Shown here piece by piece: positions 19,859-27,154 of a stretch of 64,000 bases of DNA. Every line of letters starts with the position of its first letter. Within the stretch, counting starts at the first letter, position 1. Location of the stretch: IMG/VR virus record IMGVR_UViG_3300045977_000235, positions 1 through 64,000 of that record, one strand, 5' to 3'. The notes under the pieces are model-generated. The model saw only the letters and a program-made list of their open reading frames with translations, did not search any database and had not been told where the DNA came from. Both the position numbers and the translations under genes were made by a program. This DNA is from a virus.

Positions 19859-20245
19859 CTAATTCTCCGTCAGATTCTCTAAAGGGACAGTTTCTACCTC
19901 ATCATCCTTTGGAATAGATGCAGCAATAGCTTCACTTACAGCCATAATGACTCTTGAAAGATCTGCAAAAAGCAAATTATCTCCAACTCTATCTAAAGTA
20001 AGTTTTGGATCTTCATGAAGTAACCCTGACCATACTAAAATAAGAAGATCTGTAAGAGAAATTTGTGTAAAATCTACAGTCTCTTTATCAACAAACATAG
20101 CCATGTTTTTAAAGACTTCTAATGCTGTGGTGGGTGTTCCTTTTAGTTTGGTAAGTTCTAATTCTGCTTTCATGAACGCATTCCAATTATAAAGCAAATG
20201 ACGTTCTTTTTCTAACATAAATGGTACGGTTTGTATTACTGGCAT
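19859..20245 (-). CDS. Tail assembly chaperone G
   Basis: 128 aa from the ATG at 20245, chosen because GGAGG stands six bases upstream. A longer frame to 20350 would begin with hydrophobic residues and would read through a palindrome copy (20277-20291). The protein is helical and acidic, with KLKGTPTTALEVFKNMAMF and LTDLLILVWSGLLHEDPKLTLD, the look of phage/GTA tail assembly chaperones. It lies between the tail tube and tape measure genes, the fixed place of gpG. A fraction of ribosomes is predicted to slip at its end to make G-T. Confidence 0.82.
   Translation of the reverse strand: MPVIQTVPFMLEKERHLLYNWNAFMKAELELTKLKGTPTTALEVFKNMAMFVDKETVDFTQISLTDLLILVWSGLLHEDPKLTLDRVGDNLLFADLSRVIMAVSEAIAASIPKDDEVETVPLENLTEN
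19862..19898 (-). promoter_or_regulatory. Programmed -1 ribosomal frameshift window with slippery CCCTTTA
   Basis: On the minus strand, gene G reads GTC CCT TTA before its stop. This makes the canonical X-XXY-YYZ heptamer C-CCT-TTA at 19886-19880. The -1 frame is open only between TGA codons at 19904-19899 and the G stop at 19861, so any slip must happen in these ~37 bases. CCCTTTA is the only canonical heptamer there. The slip joins G residue 122 to 113 T-frame residues. Confidence 0.75.
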
Positions 20246-20374
20246 TTTATACCTCCATAAAATAAATCTCAATGTAATTAAATAATTTAATCGAAAACAG
20301 AATCCTTTATATTTTATATATAATCTCTTTATAAAACATAAAGGATTCATTATTTATTCCATCTGTTATATTAA

Positions 20375-20818
20375 TTATACTCCAGTAAATGTAGGTTCTC
20401 CAGTTACACGTAACCTAGATGTGAATGCAAGCTTATCTTCAACATCAGCAGTATGTGTTACTTCAACTGTTATTGCCTTAAATTCAAACTGTGTATTATC
20501 AGGATCAGGAAAAACTAACTGATAATTTCGTTGTGTGCCTTCATCAAATAACCATAACATACCTGTGTTTATCGTCATATCATGTGTTGCTGATGCAGGA
20601 ATGTAGTTTCCTTCAAGCGTAATTTCCATACTCTTTAAACCACGTACAAATTCTCGCCATGCATCAAGAGAATCGTGACTCGTTACATCTAATTCATCTG
20701 CTGTTAATGACGATGTAATAGAACTAATTTCAGCAACCGCTGTAAATGTTTCTGTCCCTGTTTGTCCATTACCAACTTTTAAAATTGTACCCCATGCGTG
20801 TAAACCTAAACTTGCCAT
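20375..20818 (-). CDS. Major tail tube protein
   Basis: 147 aa. It begins MASLGLHAWGTILKVGNG. The core SSLTADELDVTSHDSLDAWREFVRGLKSMEITLEGN is the signature of siphovirus tail tube proteins, and VEDKLAFTSRLRVTGEP closes the beta barrel. It lies directly before the G/G-T chaperones. A close relative with an added C-terminal repeat region is encoded at 23530, so the phage carries two tube-type proteins. This copy is the likelier main tube subunit because of its position and compact size. Confidence 0.85.
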   Translation of the reverse strand: MASLGLHAWGTILKVGNGQTGTETFTAVAEISSITSSLTADELDVTSHDSLDAWREFVRGLKSMEITLEGNYIPASATHDMTINTGMLWLFDEGTQRNYQLVFPDPDNTQFEFKAITVEVTHTADVEDKLAFTSRLRVTGEPTFTGV

Positions 20819-20864
20819 AAATCATACCCTTTCACTTAAATAATTTAATAACCATAAAGAAGAA

Positions 20865-21029
20865 TTATTCTTCTTCTACCGAATCCTTTTCAATATCTTC
20901 TGAGTTGATACACAATTGCCGTATTTCTTCATAGACTTCATCACTAATAGCTTTTTCATTATGTAAACTTGTTGCTGTTTCATAAATCGCTTGAACTAAT
21001 TCACTTTTAGAACTCATTTCATTCAACAT
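20865..21029 (-). CDS. Small acidic protein of unknown function
   Basis: 54 aa from the ATG at 21029, which has GGAAG upstream and overlaps the end of the tail-terminator-like gene by 11 bases; an ATG at 21017 is also possible. It has no recognised family. The C-terminus is acidic (EDIEKDSVEEE), and the rest is predicted helical (SELVQAIYETATSLHNEKA). It is placed between tail terminator and tail tube genes, so it may be a small assembly factor. That is inferred from position only. Confidence 0.5.
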   Translation of the reverse strand: MLNEMSSKSELVQAIYETATSLHNEKAISDEVYEEIRQLCINSEDIEKDSVEEE

Positions 21030-21414
21030 CTTTACACACTTCCATATAAAAAATAATGAATACGTTTCTTTGTGGATCAATCTCATTAAAATATGGTGGA
21101 TGTTCAGGTTTACATGCTAAGTAACGTACTCCATTTATTGTTTGATTATGTACTGCGCCGAACAATTTATAAACTCCTTGAGCAGTATTTCTTGCTACTT
21201 CATATCGTGGATTTTTTACCCAAACTATAAGCCGTGGTTCTTCATATCGCATTTGTGGTTCTTCAAGTGTATAAAATACGTCATAACCATATTCTTCTGT
21301 AATAGCAATATATGCAGCAGGTTCGCTCGGTAACACACCTAAAAAAATGGTAGATCCTAATTGACCAAACCCATTTTCCTGAAGATATAAAGCTAAATCA
21401 TCTAATACACTCAT
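21019..21414 (-). CDS. Tail terminator / minor tail-completion protein
   Basis: 131 aa. MSVLDDLALYLQENGFGQLGSTIFLGVLP followed by AAYIAITEEYG and RYEEPRLIVWVKNPRYEVARNTAQGVYKLF is the pattern of phage minor capsid / tail terminator proteins (SPP1 gp17 and lambda gpU-like role). The terminator ring ends the tail tube and joins it to the head. The order connector, closure, gp10-like, terminator, tube supports the call. Confidence 0.72.
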   Translation of the reverse strand: MSVLDDLALYLQENGFGQLGSTIFLGVLPSEPAAYIAITEEYGYDVFYTLEEPQMRYEEPRLIVWVKNPRYEVARNTAQGVYKLFGAVHNQTINGVRYLACKPEHPPYFNEIDPQRNVFIIFYMEVCKDVE

Positions 21415-21423
21415 ATATTTCTT

Positions 21424-21858
21424 TCATTTTATTATAGATAACAAGTTCATCATAGCTGCATATAAATCACGTTGGACATTCTCTATTTCTGCATCAAAAG
21501 GATCTGATAAATAATGTGCTTGTGTTTGGCCTTTATGTCGAATGATTTTACCTGTTCGTCCATCAATAACTCTATCATGAACCACTAATGCATAAGGTAC
21601 AAACGGATTTTTCCCAAAACTTACTTCAACAACATGACTTGTTGATGAAGGACTTGTGTATATATCAAGTCTTGCACTACGTTTTAAATCTCCATAACGT
21701 ATTGGTACAAGAACCTTTGCATTACGTAACACTAATTTTGCTTTTTTTACTAAAACTTCATGTACAGTTTCTGGCCCTTTTTTCTGTATTGTACTTAAAC
21801 GATTTTTTAAAGGAAGTAATCCTTCAATTTTCGTTGTAACACTAGCTGCACGTGGCAT
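21424..21858 (-). CDS. HK97 gp10-like head-tail joining protein
   Basis: 144 aa, basic. The stretch RNAKVLVPIRYGDLKRSARLD, followed by VSFGKNPFVPYALVVHDR and HYLSDPFDAEIENV, is the classic HK97 gp10 pattern (a residue run ending in YA.VVHE plus a C-terminal FL..P helix). Members of this family act at the neck or in tail completion. It is one base from the preceding gene, indicating translational coupling. Confidence 0.82.
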   Translation of the reverse strand: MPRAASVTTKIEGLLPLKNRLSTIQKKGPETVHEVLVKKAKLVLRNAKVLVPIRYGDLKRSARLDIYTSPSSTSHVVEVSFGKNPFVPYALVVHDRVIDGRTGKIIRHKGQTQAHYLSDPFDAEIENVQRDLYAAMMNLLSIIK

Positions 21859-22191
21859 TTATTCACCTGCTCGTCTACCAACAATACAACTAATATATTC
21901 TACACTACTACCTGGACCTCTTTGTTTAAATAATTGAAGTATTGGAAATTGAGGACCATCAAGAAGTGTTATTCTATCATTCAATTTTACTGGTGGATTA
22001 CCATAAAAATACACAGTAGCTCGTTGTAATAATGTGCTTCTATCATCTTCTGCTGATTCTTCATTACGTTCTTCTTGTCGGCCTTTATAAACTACTGGTG
22101 GACCAAACGTATCATTACCATATTCATCTGTACCACTATATGGTTCAACAGTAATATCATGTGTAAATAATGTACTTAATACCCAACTCAT
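21859..22191 (-). CDS. Head closure / stopper protein
   Basis: 110 aa. It begins MSWVLSTLFTHDITVEPYSG, then DEYGNDTFGPPVVYKGRQEER and VYFYGNPPVKLNDRITLLDG. This matches the SPP1 gp16-like head-tail stopper family (a small beta barrel with a DxYGN...F......KGR motif). It lies between the connector adaptor and the gp10-like gene, the expected order for neck genes. Confidence 0.75.
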   Translation of the reverse strand: MSWVLSTLFTHDITVEPYSGTDEYGNDTFGPPVVYKGRQEERNEESAEDDRSTLLQRATVYFYGNPPVKLNDRITLLDGPQFPILQLFKQRGPGSSVEYISCIVGRRAGE

Positions 22192-22219
22192 ATTACATCC
22201 TTATTAAATAATTTAATCA

Positions 22220-22855
22220 CTACACAAATTTACCATAAGACGTAATAATATATGAAATACTAATAGGCCAGCTTCCACCACCTACACTACTCCCACTTCC
22301 TGTCAAATCAAAATATGAAATTGAATAGTTCCCTAATGATTCACGTCTTACACCAGGATTTGAACGAGTTACACCTTCTCCTGGTACTCCCATTATTGCA
22401 ATCATATCTAAACATGCTTGCTCAAGATCTAATAATTCTGCATCATGAACACCTTCAAGGTATCCTCCAGTATACGTAACTGCAATGTTTCGTATCCCAC
22501 GTGAAAATACAGATTGTGGTAAATAGAGAAAACCAGGATCTAAAATCTTTAATTGACTTAAATCTGTAACAATAATGGTTTCTATTAACGTGTTTACATC
22601 ATCATAAATAAGAAGTTCATCAACATCTGTAACAGGATAATTACGTAAAGTTAAAAATTCAGGTTGTAATTCTACTCCATCATATTTTTCATTTGTATAA
22701 AGTCGGCTTTTAAGTTTTCTAGCTGTTAATGCTTCTAAACGTGCTGATGCAGCATTAATAGCCGCTTCTATTTGAGGCACTAATGTTCCTGGTGTTAAAT
22801 TAAATGCTTCTTCTACAGCAGCTACAGTTGTTAATGCCCAAGGTTGTAATGCCAT
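22220..22855 (-). CDS. Head-tail connector adaptor protein
   Basis: 211 aa. An N-terminal helical bundle (IEAAINAASARLEALTARKLKSRLY) is followed by LTLRNYPVTDVDELLI, YLPQSVFSRGIRNIAVTYTGGY and a helical DLEQACLDMIAIM. This is the HK97 gp6 / SPP1 gp15-like adaptor layout that docks under the portal. SD AGGAAAG stands before the start. A palindrome copy (22203-22217) lies directly after its stop codon. Confidence 0.8.
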   Translation of the reverse strand: MALQPWALTTVAAVEEAFNLTPGTLVPQIEAAINAASARLEALTARKLKSRLYTNEKYDGVELQPEFLTLRNYPVTDVDELLIYDDVNTLIETIIVTDLSQLKILDPGFLYLPQSVFSRGIRNIAVTYTGGYLEGVHDAELLDLEQACLDMIAIMGVPGEGVTRSNPGVRRESLGNYSISYFDLTGSGSSVGGGSWPISISYIITSYGKFV

Positions 22856-22872
22856 ATACTTTCCTATAATAG

Positions 22873-23529
22873 CTAAAGTGATAACGATACTTCTAAATTA
22901 TCAAAAAGAACGGTTGCAGAAGTTACACCAATTTCACTACGAACAAAAAACATTTCATTTGTTGTTACAATATGCCCACTTGTATCAACAACAGATATAA
23001 TTGGCTCCAAATCTGTAAAATCTAATTCAAAACCCCTTTTAATCTTAATTTCTACACCAGATCCATTTACAGCCCATAATACTTCCATTGCATATGGTTT
23101 ATTAAAACCTGTTTCTCCTGCTACTACTGGACCACCTACTAATGTTCCTGTACTATATAATGTTTCGCCAGTTACTTTTCGTAAATAAATAAAATGACTT
23201 CCACCAGTATCAGGATTTAATCGTACACCAGTATAATAAAAATTATTTAATCCAGTAAGCATATTTTGAGCAGAACACATAAAGCATAAACCAGCACGTA
23301 AATATGTTGCAGAACCTGTACCAGTACCTGCTTTTATATTAACTAAAAATCTATATCGTGCAGACGTTAATCCGTGTGGTAAAGGAGTTGTGGGTATTGC
23401 AGTATGAACTTTATTTTCTGCAAATGTTTGAATTAAACAAGAACCTGTTCCAGCAATAACATCATCATATATGCCTGTTCTACATAATCCATCGCCAATA
23501 TTTGTAATCCATTGTTCTGTAAAAGTCAT
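22873..23529 (-). CDS. Beta-rich virion protein, diverged paralogue near the neck genes
   Basis: 218 aa. It begins MTFTEQWITNIGDG and keeps the family frame: YRFLVNIKAGTG, RAGLCFMCSAQNM, YAMEVLWAVNGSGVEIKIKRG, DFTDLEPIISVVD and a terminal VLFDNLEVSLSL. It aligns with the 12.4-15.0 kb set but is the most diverged member and lies 8 kb away, between connector and second tube-type gene. Function unknown; a virion beta-sandwich protein is suggested by sequence pattern and operon. Confidence 0.7.
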   Translation of the reverse strand: MTFTEQWITNIGDGLCRTGIYDDVIAGTGSCLIQTFAENKVHTAIPTTPLPHGLTSARYRFLVNIKAGTGTGSATYLRAGLCFMCSAQNMLTGLNNFYYTGVRLNPDTGGSHFIYLRKVTGETLYSTGTLVGGPVVAGETGFNKPYAMEVLWAVNGSGVEIKIKRGFELDFTDLEPIISVVDTSGHIVTTNEMFFVRSEIGVTSATVLFDNLEVSLSL

Positions 23530-24321
23530 TTAACTCTCCCATGTTTCTATATATTGGCTTGTTCCACTTGGGATAGTCATAGTATTGTTCCACGATTCAA
23601 TGTATGCAGAACTCCAACTTCCTTCATATTCCCATGTTTCTAAATATTGACTTGTACTTGTATATGTGGGAGGTTCCCATGTTTCAATATATCGACTTGT
23701 TTCAGTTGTTGTACCATAATCCCAACTATCAAAATATTCTAATGTCCATGTTTTATCTTGACCATAATCCCAATCATCAAAATATGCTAATATCCACGTT
23801 TTTCCTTGATCATAATCCCATGTATCAGTATATTGAAGAACAAATTCACCGAAATCAAAAGGTGCATAATTAAAATCTTCTGACCATAAAAGAACAAACA
23901 ATTCAGCTTCTGTTACAATACCTGAAACACGAAATCTTCCTGAAAAACGTATTGCATCTTCGACATCATTTACCCACGTATATTCAGGTAATAATGCAGT
24001 AAACGTTAAAGGATCTCCTTCACGAAATCGTATACGTAATATTGCAAAAGTTTTTGCATCAAATAAAAAACCTAATCCATAGGTTTCATCAAATCCATGT
24101 GAAGCATTATCTATAATTAAATTACCTTCTAATAGAACTTCGGCACTTTTTAAACCCCTTGCATATTCACGCCATGCGTCTAATGATTCATGATGGGTTA
24201 AATCTAATTCATCGGCAGAAAAATTCATTCCTATAACAGACAATTCAATTATAGGAATAAATTGTGTTCCATCATAAATTTCAAGAGTAGAACCATGTGC
24301 ATGAAACGCTTCACTTGGCAT
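23530..24321 (-). CDS. Second tail-tube-like protein with C-terminal Trp repeats
   Basis: 263 aa. Residues 1-~150 parallel the tube protein at 20375: HAHGSTLEIYDG, FSADELDLTHHESLDAWREY, ARGLKSAEVLLEGN, VEDAIRFSGRFRVSG. Residues ~160-263 carry seven short repeats starting with an aromatic residue and a D/E-x-W core: YTDTWDY, YFDDWDY, YFDSWDY, YIETWEP, YLETWEY, YIESWNN, YIETWES. These resemble decorations displayed on the outside of a tube. Whether it co-assembles with the main tube protein, replaces it, or forms part of the neck cannot be read from sequence. Confidence 0.75.
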   Translation of the reverse strand: MPSEAFHAHGSTLEIYDGTQFIPIIELSVIGMNFSADELDLTHHESLDAWREYARGLKSAEVLLEGNLIIDNASHGFDETYGLGFLFDAKTFAILRIRFREGDPLTFTALLPEYTWVNDVEDAIRFSGRFRVSGIVTEAELFVLLWSEDFNYAPFDFGEFVLQYTDTWDYDQGKTWILAYFDDWDYGQDKTWTLEYFDSWDYGTTTETSRYIETWEPPTYTSTSQYLETWEYEGSWSSAYIESWNNTMTIPSGTSQYIETWES

Positions 24322-24324
24322 AAA

Positions 24325-24576
24325 TTATAGTTTCCTCACTTTAGGTACTTTTTTCACAACAACTTCTTCAGATTCCTCTACAATAGGTTCTTCAACTACA
24401 ACTTCTTCTACTGGCGTTTCTTCTGCTTTTTCTGGCTCTTTATCACCATCCACTTTTTCAAACCATGATGGAAAAAGTTCTAACCATTCTTGTGCTTGTG
24501 GATCATCAATAATATCATCTTTATAATACACTTTGTCTGGCGTACTAAATGATTTATACACTAACTTTATCTTCAT
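24325..24576 (-). CDS. Small structural-operon protein with acidic E/V-rich tail
   Basis: 83 aa from the ATG at 24576, chosen over 24594 because GAGGT precedes it. The N-terminal part, MKIKLVYKSFSTPDKVYYKDDIIDDPQAQEWLELFPSW in outline, looks like a small folded domain. The C-terminal part is a run of EE/VV units (EEVVVEEP, EESEEVVVKK) ending in a basic VRKL. Such tails occur in small head-associated phage proteins. No family recognised. It overlaps the upstream gene by 23 bases. Confidence 0.55.
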   Translation of the reverse strand: MKIKLVYKSFSTPDKVYYKDDIIDDPQAQEWLELFPSWFEKVDGDKEPEKAEETPVEEVVVEEPIVEESEEVVVKKVPKVRKL

Positions 24577-24862
24577 CGTGTACCTCACATTCACATGTTT
24601 TGTTTTTCATTTCTTGCACAAAAAGATCCATAATATTTTTAGGAGCACTATTCATAATATAATATGTTACTTTTCCATAATCTTTTTTCAAAACAAGTTC
24701 ATTTGATTCTGTTAAAAGCAACCGATTATTTTTATCCATACAAAAATACTCAACCCATCCACAAATATTACATGCTGCAATACAATTATCAACAAGAAAT
24801 CCATCTTTATATACTTGAACGTAACCAGCATATAATGGAGTTTTTGTGACAGAAATAAACAT
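24554..24862 (-). CDS. Hypothetical Cys-containing protein
   Basis: 102 aa. CNICGWVEYFC in the middle and a C-terminal CECEVH could form a metal site, but the pattern fits no family I recognise. A basic patch (LVLKKDYGKVTYYI) separates them. The SD before the ATG at 24862 is GGAGAT-like. It sits among small genes between the capsid gene and the second tube-type gene. Confidence 0.5.
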   Translation of the reverse strand: MFISVTKTPLYAGYVQVYKDGFLVDNCIAACNICGWVEYFCMDKNNRLLLTESNELVLKKDYGKVTYYIMNSAPKNIMDLFVQEMKNKTCECEVHDEDKVSV

Positions 24863-24888
24863 ATAATAAATCTCCTTTTATAAACTAT

Positions 24889-25035
24889 TTATTTCTTACC
24901 ATATTTATCAACTGTTACAGGAAAACAATCATTACATAAAACTGCACCTTCACTCCATAATGTTCCAGCAGTTAATAGTACGTATTGATCAGCAACAGAT
25001 TTTATTTTACGACACCATATACACCATAGTCGCAT
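24889..25035 (-). CDS. 48-aa zinc-ribbon protein
   Basis: ATG at 25035, TAA at 24889, with GGTGAT upstream. MRLWCIWCRKI has one CxxC pair and LCNDCFP the second, with ~30 residues between them. This is the simplest zinc-ribbon layout. Function unknown. It is directly downstream of the HNH gene and co-directional with it. Confidence 0.55.
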   Translation of the reverse strand: MRLWCIWCRKIKSVADQYVLLTAGTLWSEGAVLCNDCFPVTVDKYGKK

Positions 25036-25043
25036 AATATCAC

Positions 25044-25532
25044 CTAAGAGTTTTCTAATAATTTATGTTTTATGACAATCTTTTTACACAATTCAAAAAA
25101 TTCTTCTTGGGTAAGAACACTTTTTGCTCTATTACACGTCCAGCAACACGGTATAACATTTTCTTTAATGTATCCTTTATCTGGATCTACTCTATCAAGT
25201 CCTACTCTATCTGTTGGTCCCGTACCTGGAGAATCCCCACAATAAAAACATGGTAAAAAGATTAAATTATTTAATTCGTCTTGTGTGAGACTAAATTCTA
25301 ATTCACGTTTTTTAGCAGAGTTTACATATTCTGCATATGTAAATTGTAGAAAGTTTTCTTCTTTATACTTCTGGCGTTTTTCTCTATCGACAATCAATCG
25401 TGCTTCTCTACATGAAACACATTCAGGATGGAAAAGACTGATACGTTTAATATACGTATCAAAATATTCTTCTGAAAGAGGATAGTCATTCATACAAGTT
25501 TTACATTGTTGAACTTCTAAAGCATCTATCAT
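25044..25532 (-). CDS. HNH endonuclease
   Basis: 162 aa. An N-terminal zinc ribbon (CKTC ~10-13, CVSC ~38-41) is followed by the HNH core: CFYCG (95-99), GLDRVDPDKGYIKENVIPCC (111-130) and WTCNRAKSVLTQEEF. This is the common phage HNH form with DR in place of DH. It is placed just after the capsid gene; it could be a homing nuclease or a packaging-linked nuclease as in HK97-type phages, where HNH usually lies beside the terminase. A palindrome copy (25261-25275) within the gene is read as LNNLI. Confidence 0.85.
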   Translation of the reverse strand: MIDALEVQQCKTCMNDYPLSEEYFDTYIKRISLFHPECVSCREARLIVDREKRQKYKEENFLQFTYAEYVNSAKKRELEFSLTQDELNNLIFLPCFYCGDSPGTGPTDRVGLDRVDPDKGYIKENVIPCCWTCNRAKSVLTQEEFFELCKKIVIKHKLLENS

Positions 25533-25560
25533 AGCATATTATACCTCTCTTTCCTCTCCG

Positions 25561-25632
25561 AGTTTTATAAAAGGGCAGAACATAAGAAAAGGAGAGGAAC
25601 TTTCCTTATTTCTCTTGGCCTAGAGTCTGCCC
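25561..25632 (-). terminator. Hairpin terminator after the major capsid gene
   Basis: On the minus strand GGGCAGA (25632-25626) pairs with TCTGCCC (25579-25573), with an inner purine/pyrimidine stem, followed by TTTTATAAAA. It lies between the capsid and HNH genes. It is probably a partial terminator giving more capsid than downstream transcript. Confidence 0.6.
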
Positions 25633-25686
25633 TATATACAACAATTATTTAACTATGTCTATTCCAACATGATTAAATAATTTAAT

Positions 25687-27132
25687 TTATGGAACTACTG
25701 CAATTCCCATAGCAGCAACTGGTTGAGTTGTCATATCATGTAAACTATTAAAGTCCAAACGTGATTTTGCAATCAATGCTACTTGATCAGTAAGAGGAAG
25801 TGGCATTTCAATCACTTGAACAGTTCGTACAGTACCATAAACCATAGCAGTATGATTTACAATATTTACAGTGCTCGTAGTATTTGGACCTGCTACAGTA
25901 TTAAATCCAGTAGCAGCTACATCATTACGTACAAACTCAGAAACAATTACAGGAATACCATCAAACATTCCAAGTTGTCCGGTTTTTACAACAGCATCAT
26001 TACCGAAGCGATCTACGGTAGTAACATCTGCTAATTGCAAAAAAGACTTTAAGTACACAGCAGGGCTACAAATCATAGCTAATTGATCTGGATTCACGCC
26101 ATATTTACCCATTTTAGCGCGTAAATTACGTAAACCTGCTTGATCAAAAGTTGCTAAAGAAATAGTCGTATCTACGGCTGGTTTAATAGCCATAACACGA
26201 TAGCCGTCCCATGCAGTACGTGGATCTGTTGCAGGAGTACCTGTAGCAACATCGTTGTCCTCATGAGTAGCGGTTGTACTACCGTTAATAGTAGCAGTTT
26301 CGATAGCATTAGCTAAAGACATAACAAGTTCATCACGGGCAAAAGGAAGAATAGCCACAATAGAATCTTCTTCTTCCTCAGTAGAGAAAATGGTAAGAGC
26401 ACCAATACCTACTGCCACAAATTGCACATTACGGGTTCCTGGTGTCATTGCAGGAATCATATTTGCCTGAGTCATAACGTTATCTGTATTACGTTCTGCA
26501 ACCTTAAAACCCATTGGTAATGCAGCAACACGAACAGGTAAAGTATATGGGCTACGTGGCATAGTGATGTTACGATGCAATGCAGCAACACGCAAAGCAA
26601 GAGCAATACGATCTTGCAATTCTGCACTAAATTCAGATGGAATAAATTCCAAACCAGTACCAGCACCAGTTGTACTTAATGCACGTTGCAAAATTTGAGT
26701 TTCACGTTGAAATTGTTCAAAATACTTCAAGCTACGTGCTACTTGATCAAAAGTAACATTCGCCATAAGTTGACGATTTTGAACCATTGTTTTATACTTA
26801 TAGTATGTCAACATATATAGATAATCTGAACGTTCTTGAAGTCCACGTAAACAATAATCATCTTTATGTGGGCGAGTTTTATGAATTAAATCATTAAAAT
26901 CCACACGACCATAATTTCTGATTAAATGAGATACTTCAGGAGTATCAGCATCAATATTTGTTTCACCTTTGCGAGACATAGCTGCTTGAACATCAGTCAA
27001 TTTGGTTGTTAAATCGTGTACAGCACGTTCTACAACTTCTTGACGTTCAGACAAAGAAGTGGTAGATGTTTCTAAAGCTAATTTTGCATCAGCTACAGTC
27101 TTAGATAAAAGAGCAATCGCATTTTGATCCAT
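25687..27132 (-). CDS. Major capsid protein (HK97 fold)
   Basis: 481 aa. The N-terminal ~120 residues are helical and charged (a delta-domain-like scaffold: KTVADAKLALETS, ERQEVVERAVHDLTTKLTDVQAA), probably cut off by the protease encoded next to it. The HK97-type core follows: EFIPSEFSAELQDRI, AILPFARDELVMSLANAIETATINGS, DQLAMICSPAVYLKSFLQLADV, GQLGMFDGIPVIVSEFV and a C-terminal DFNSLHDMTTQPVA. Order portal-protease-capsid is standard. SD AAAGGACT precedes the start; a terminator-like hairpin and a palindrome copy follow the stop. Confidence 0.92.
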   Translation of the reverse strand: MDQNAIALLSKTVADAKLALETSTTSLSERQEVVERAVHDLTTKLTDVQAAMSRKGETNIDADTPEVSHLIRNYGRVDFNDLIHKTRPHKDDYCLRGLQERSDYLYMLTYYKYKTMVQNRQLMANVTFDQVARSLKYFEQFQRETQILQRALSTTGAGTGLEFIPSEFSAELQDRIALALRVAALHRNITMPRSPYTLPVRVAALPMGFKVAERNTDNVMTQANMIPAMTPGTRNVQFVAVGIGALTIFSTEEEEDSIVAILPFARDELVMSLANAIETATINGSTTATHEDNDVATGTPATDPRTAWDGYRVMAIKPAVDTTISLATFDQAGLRNLRAKMGKYGVNPDQLAMICSPAVYLKSFLQLADVTTVDRFGNDAVVKTGQLGMFDGIPVIVSEFVRNDVAATGFNTVAGPNTTSTVNIVNHTAMVYGTVRTVQVIEMPLPLTDQVALIAKSRLDFNSLHDMTTQPVAAMGIAVVP

Positions 27133-27154
27133 ATATTAGTCCTTTCTTAGTAAG

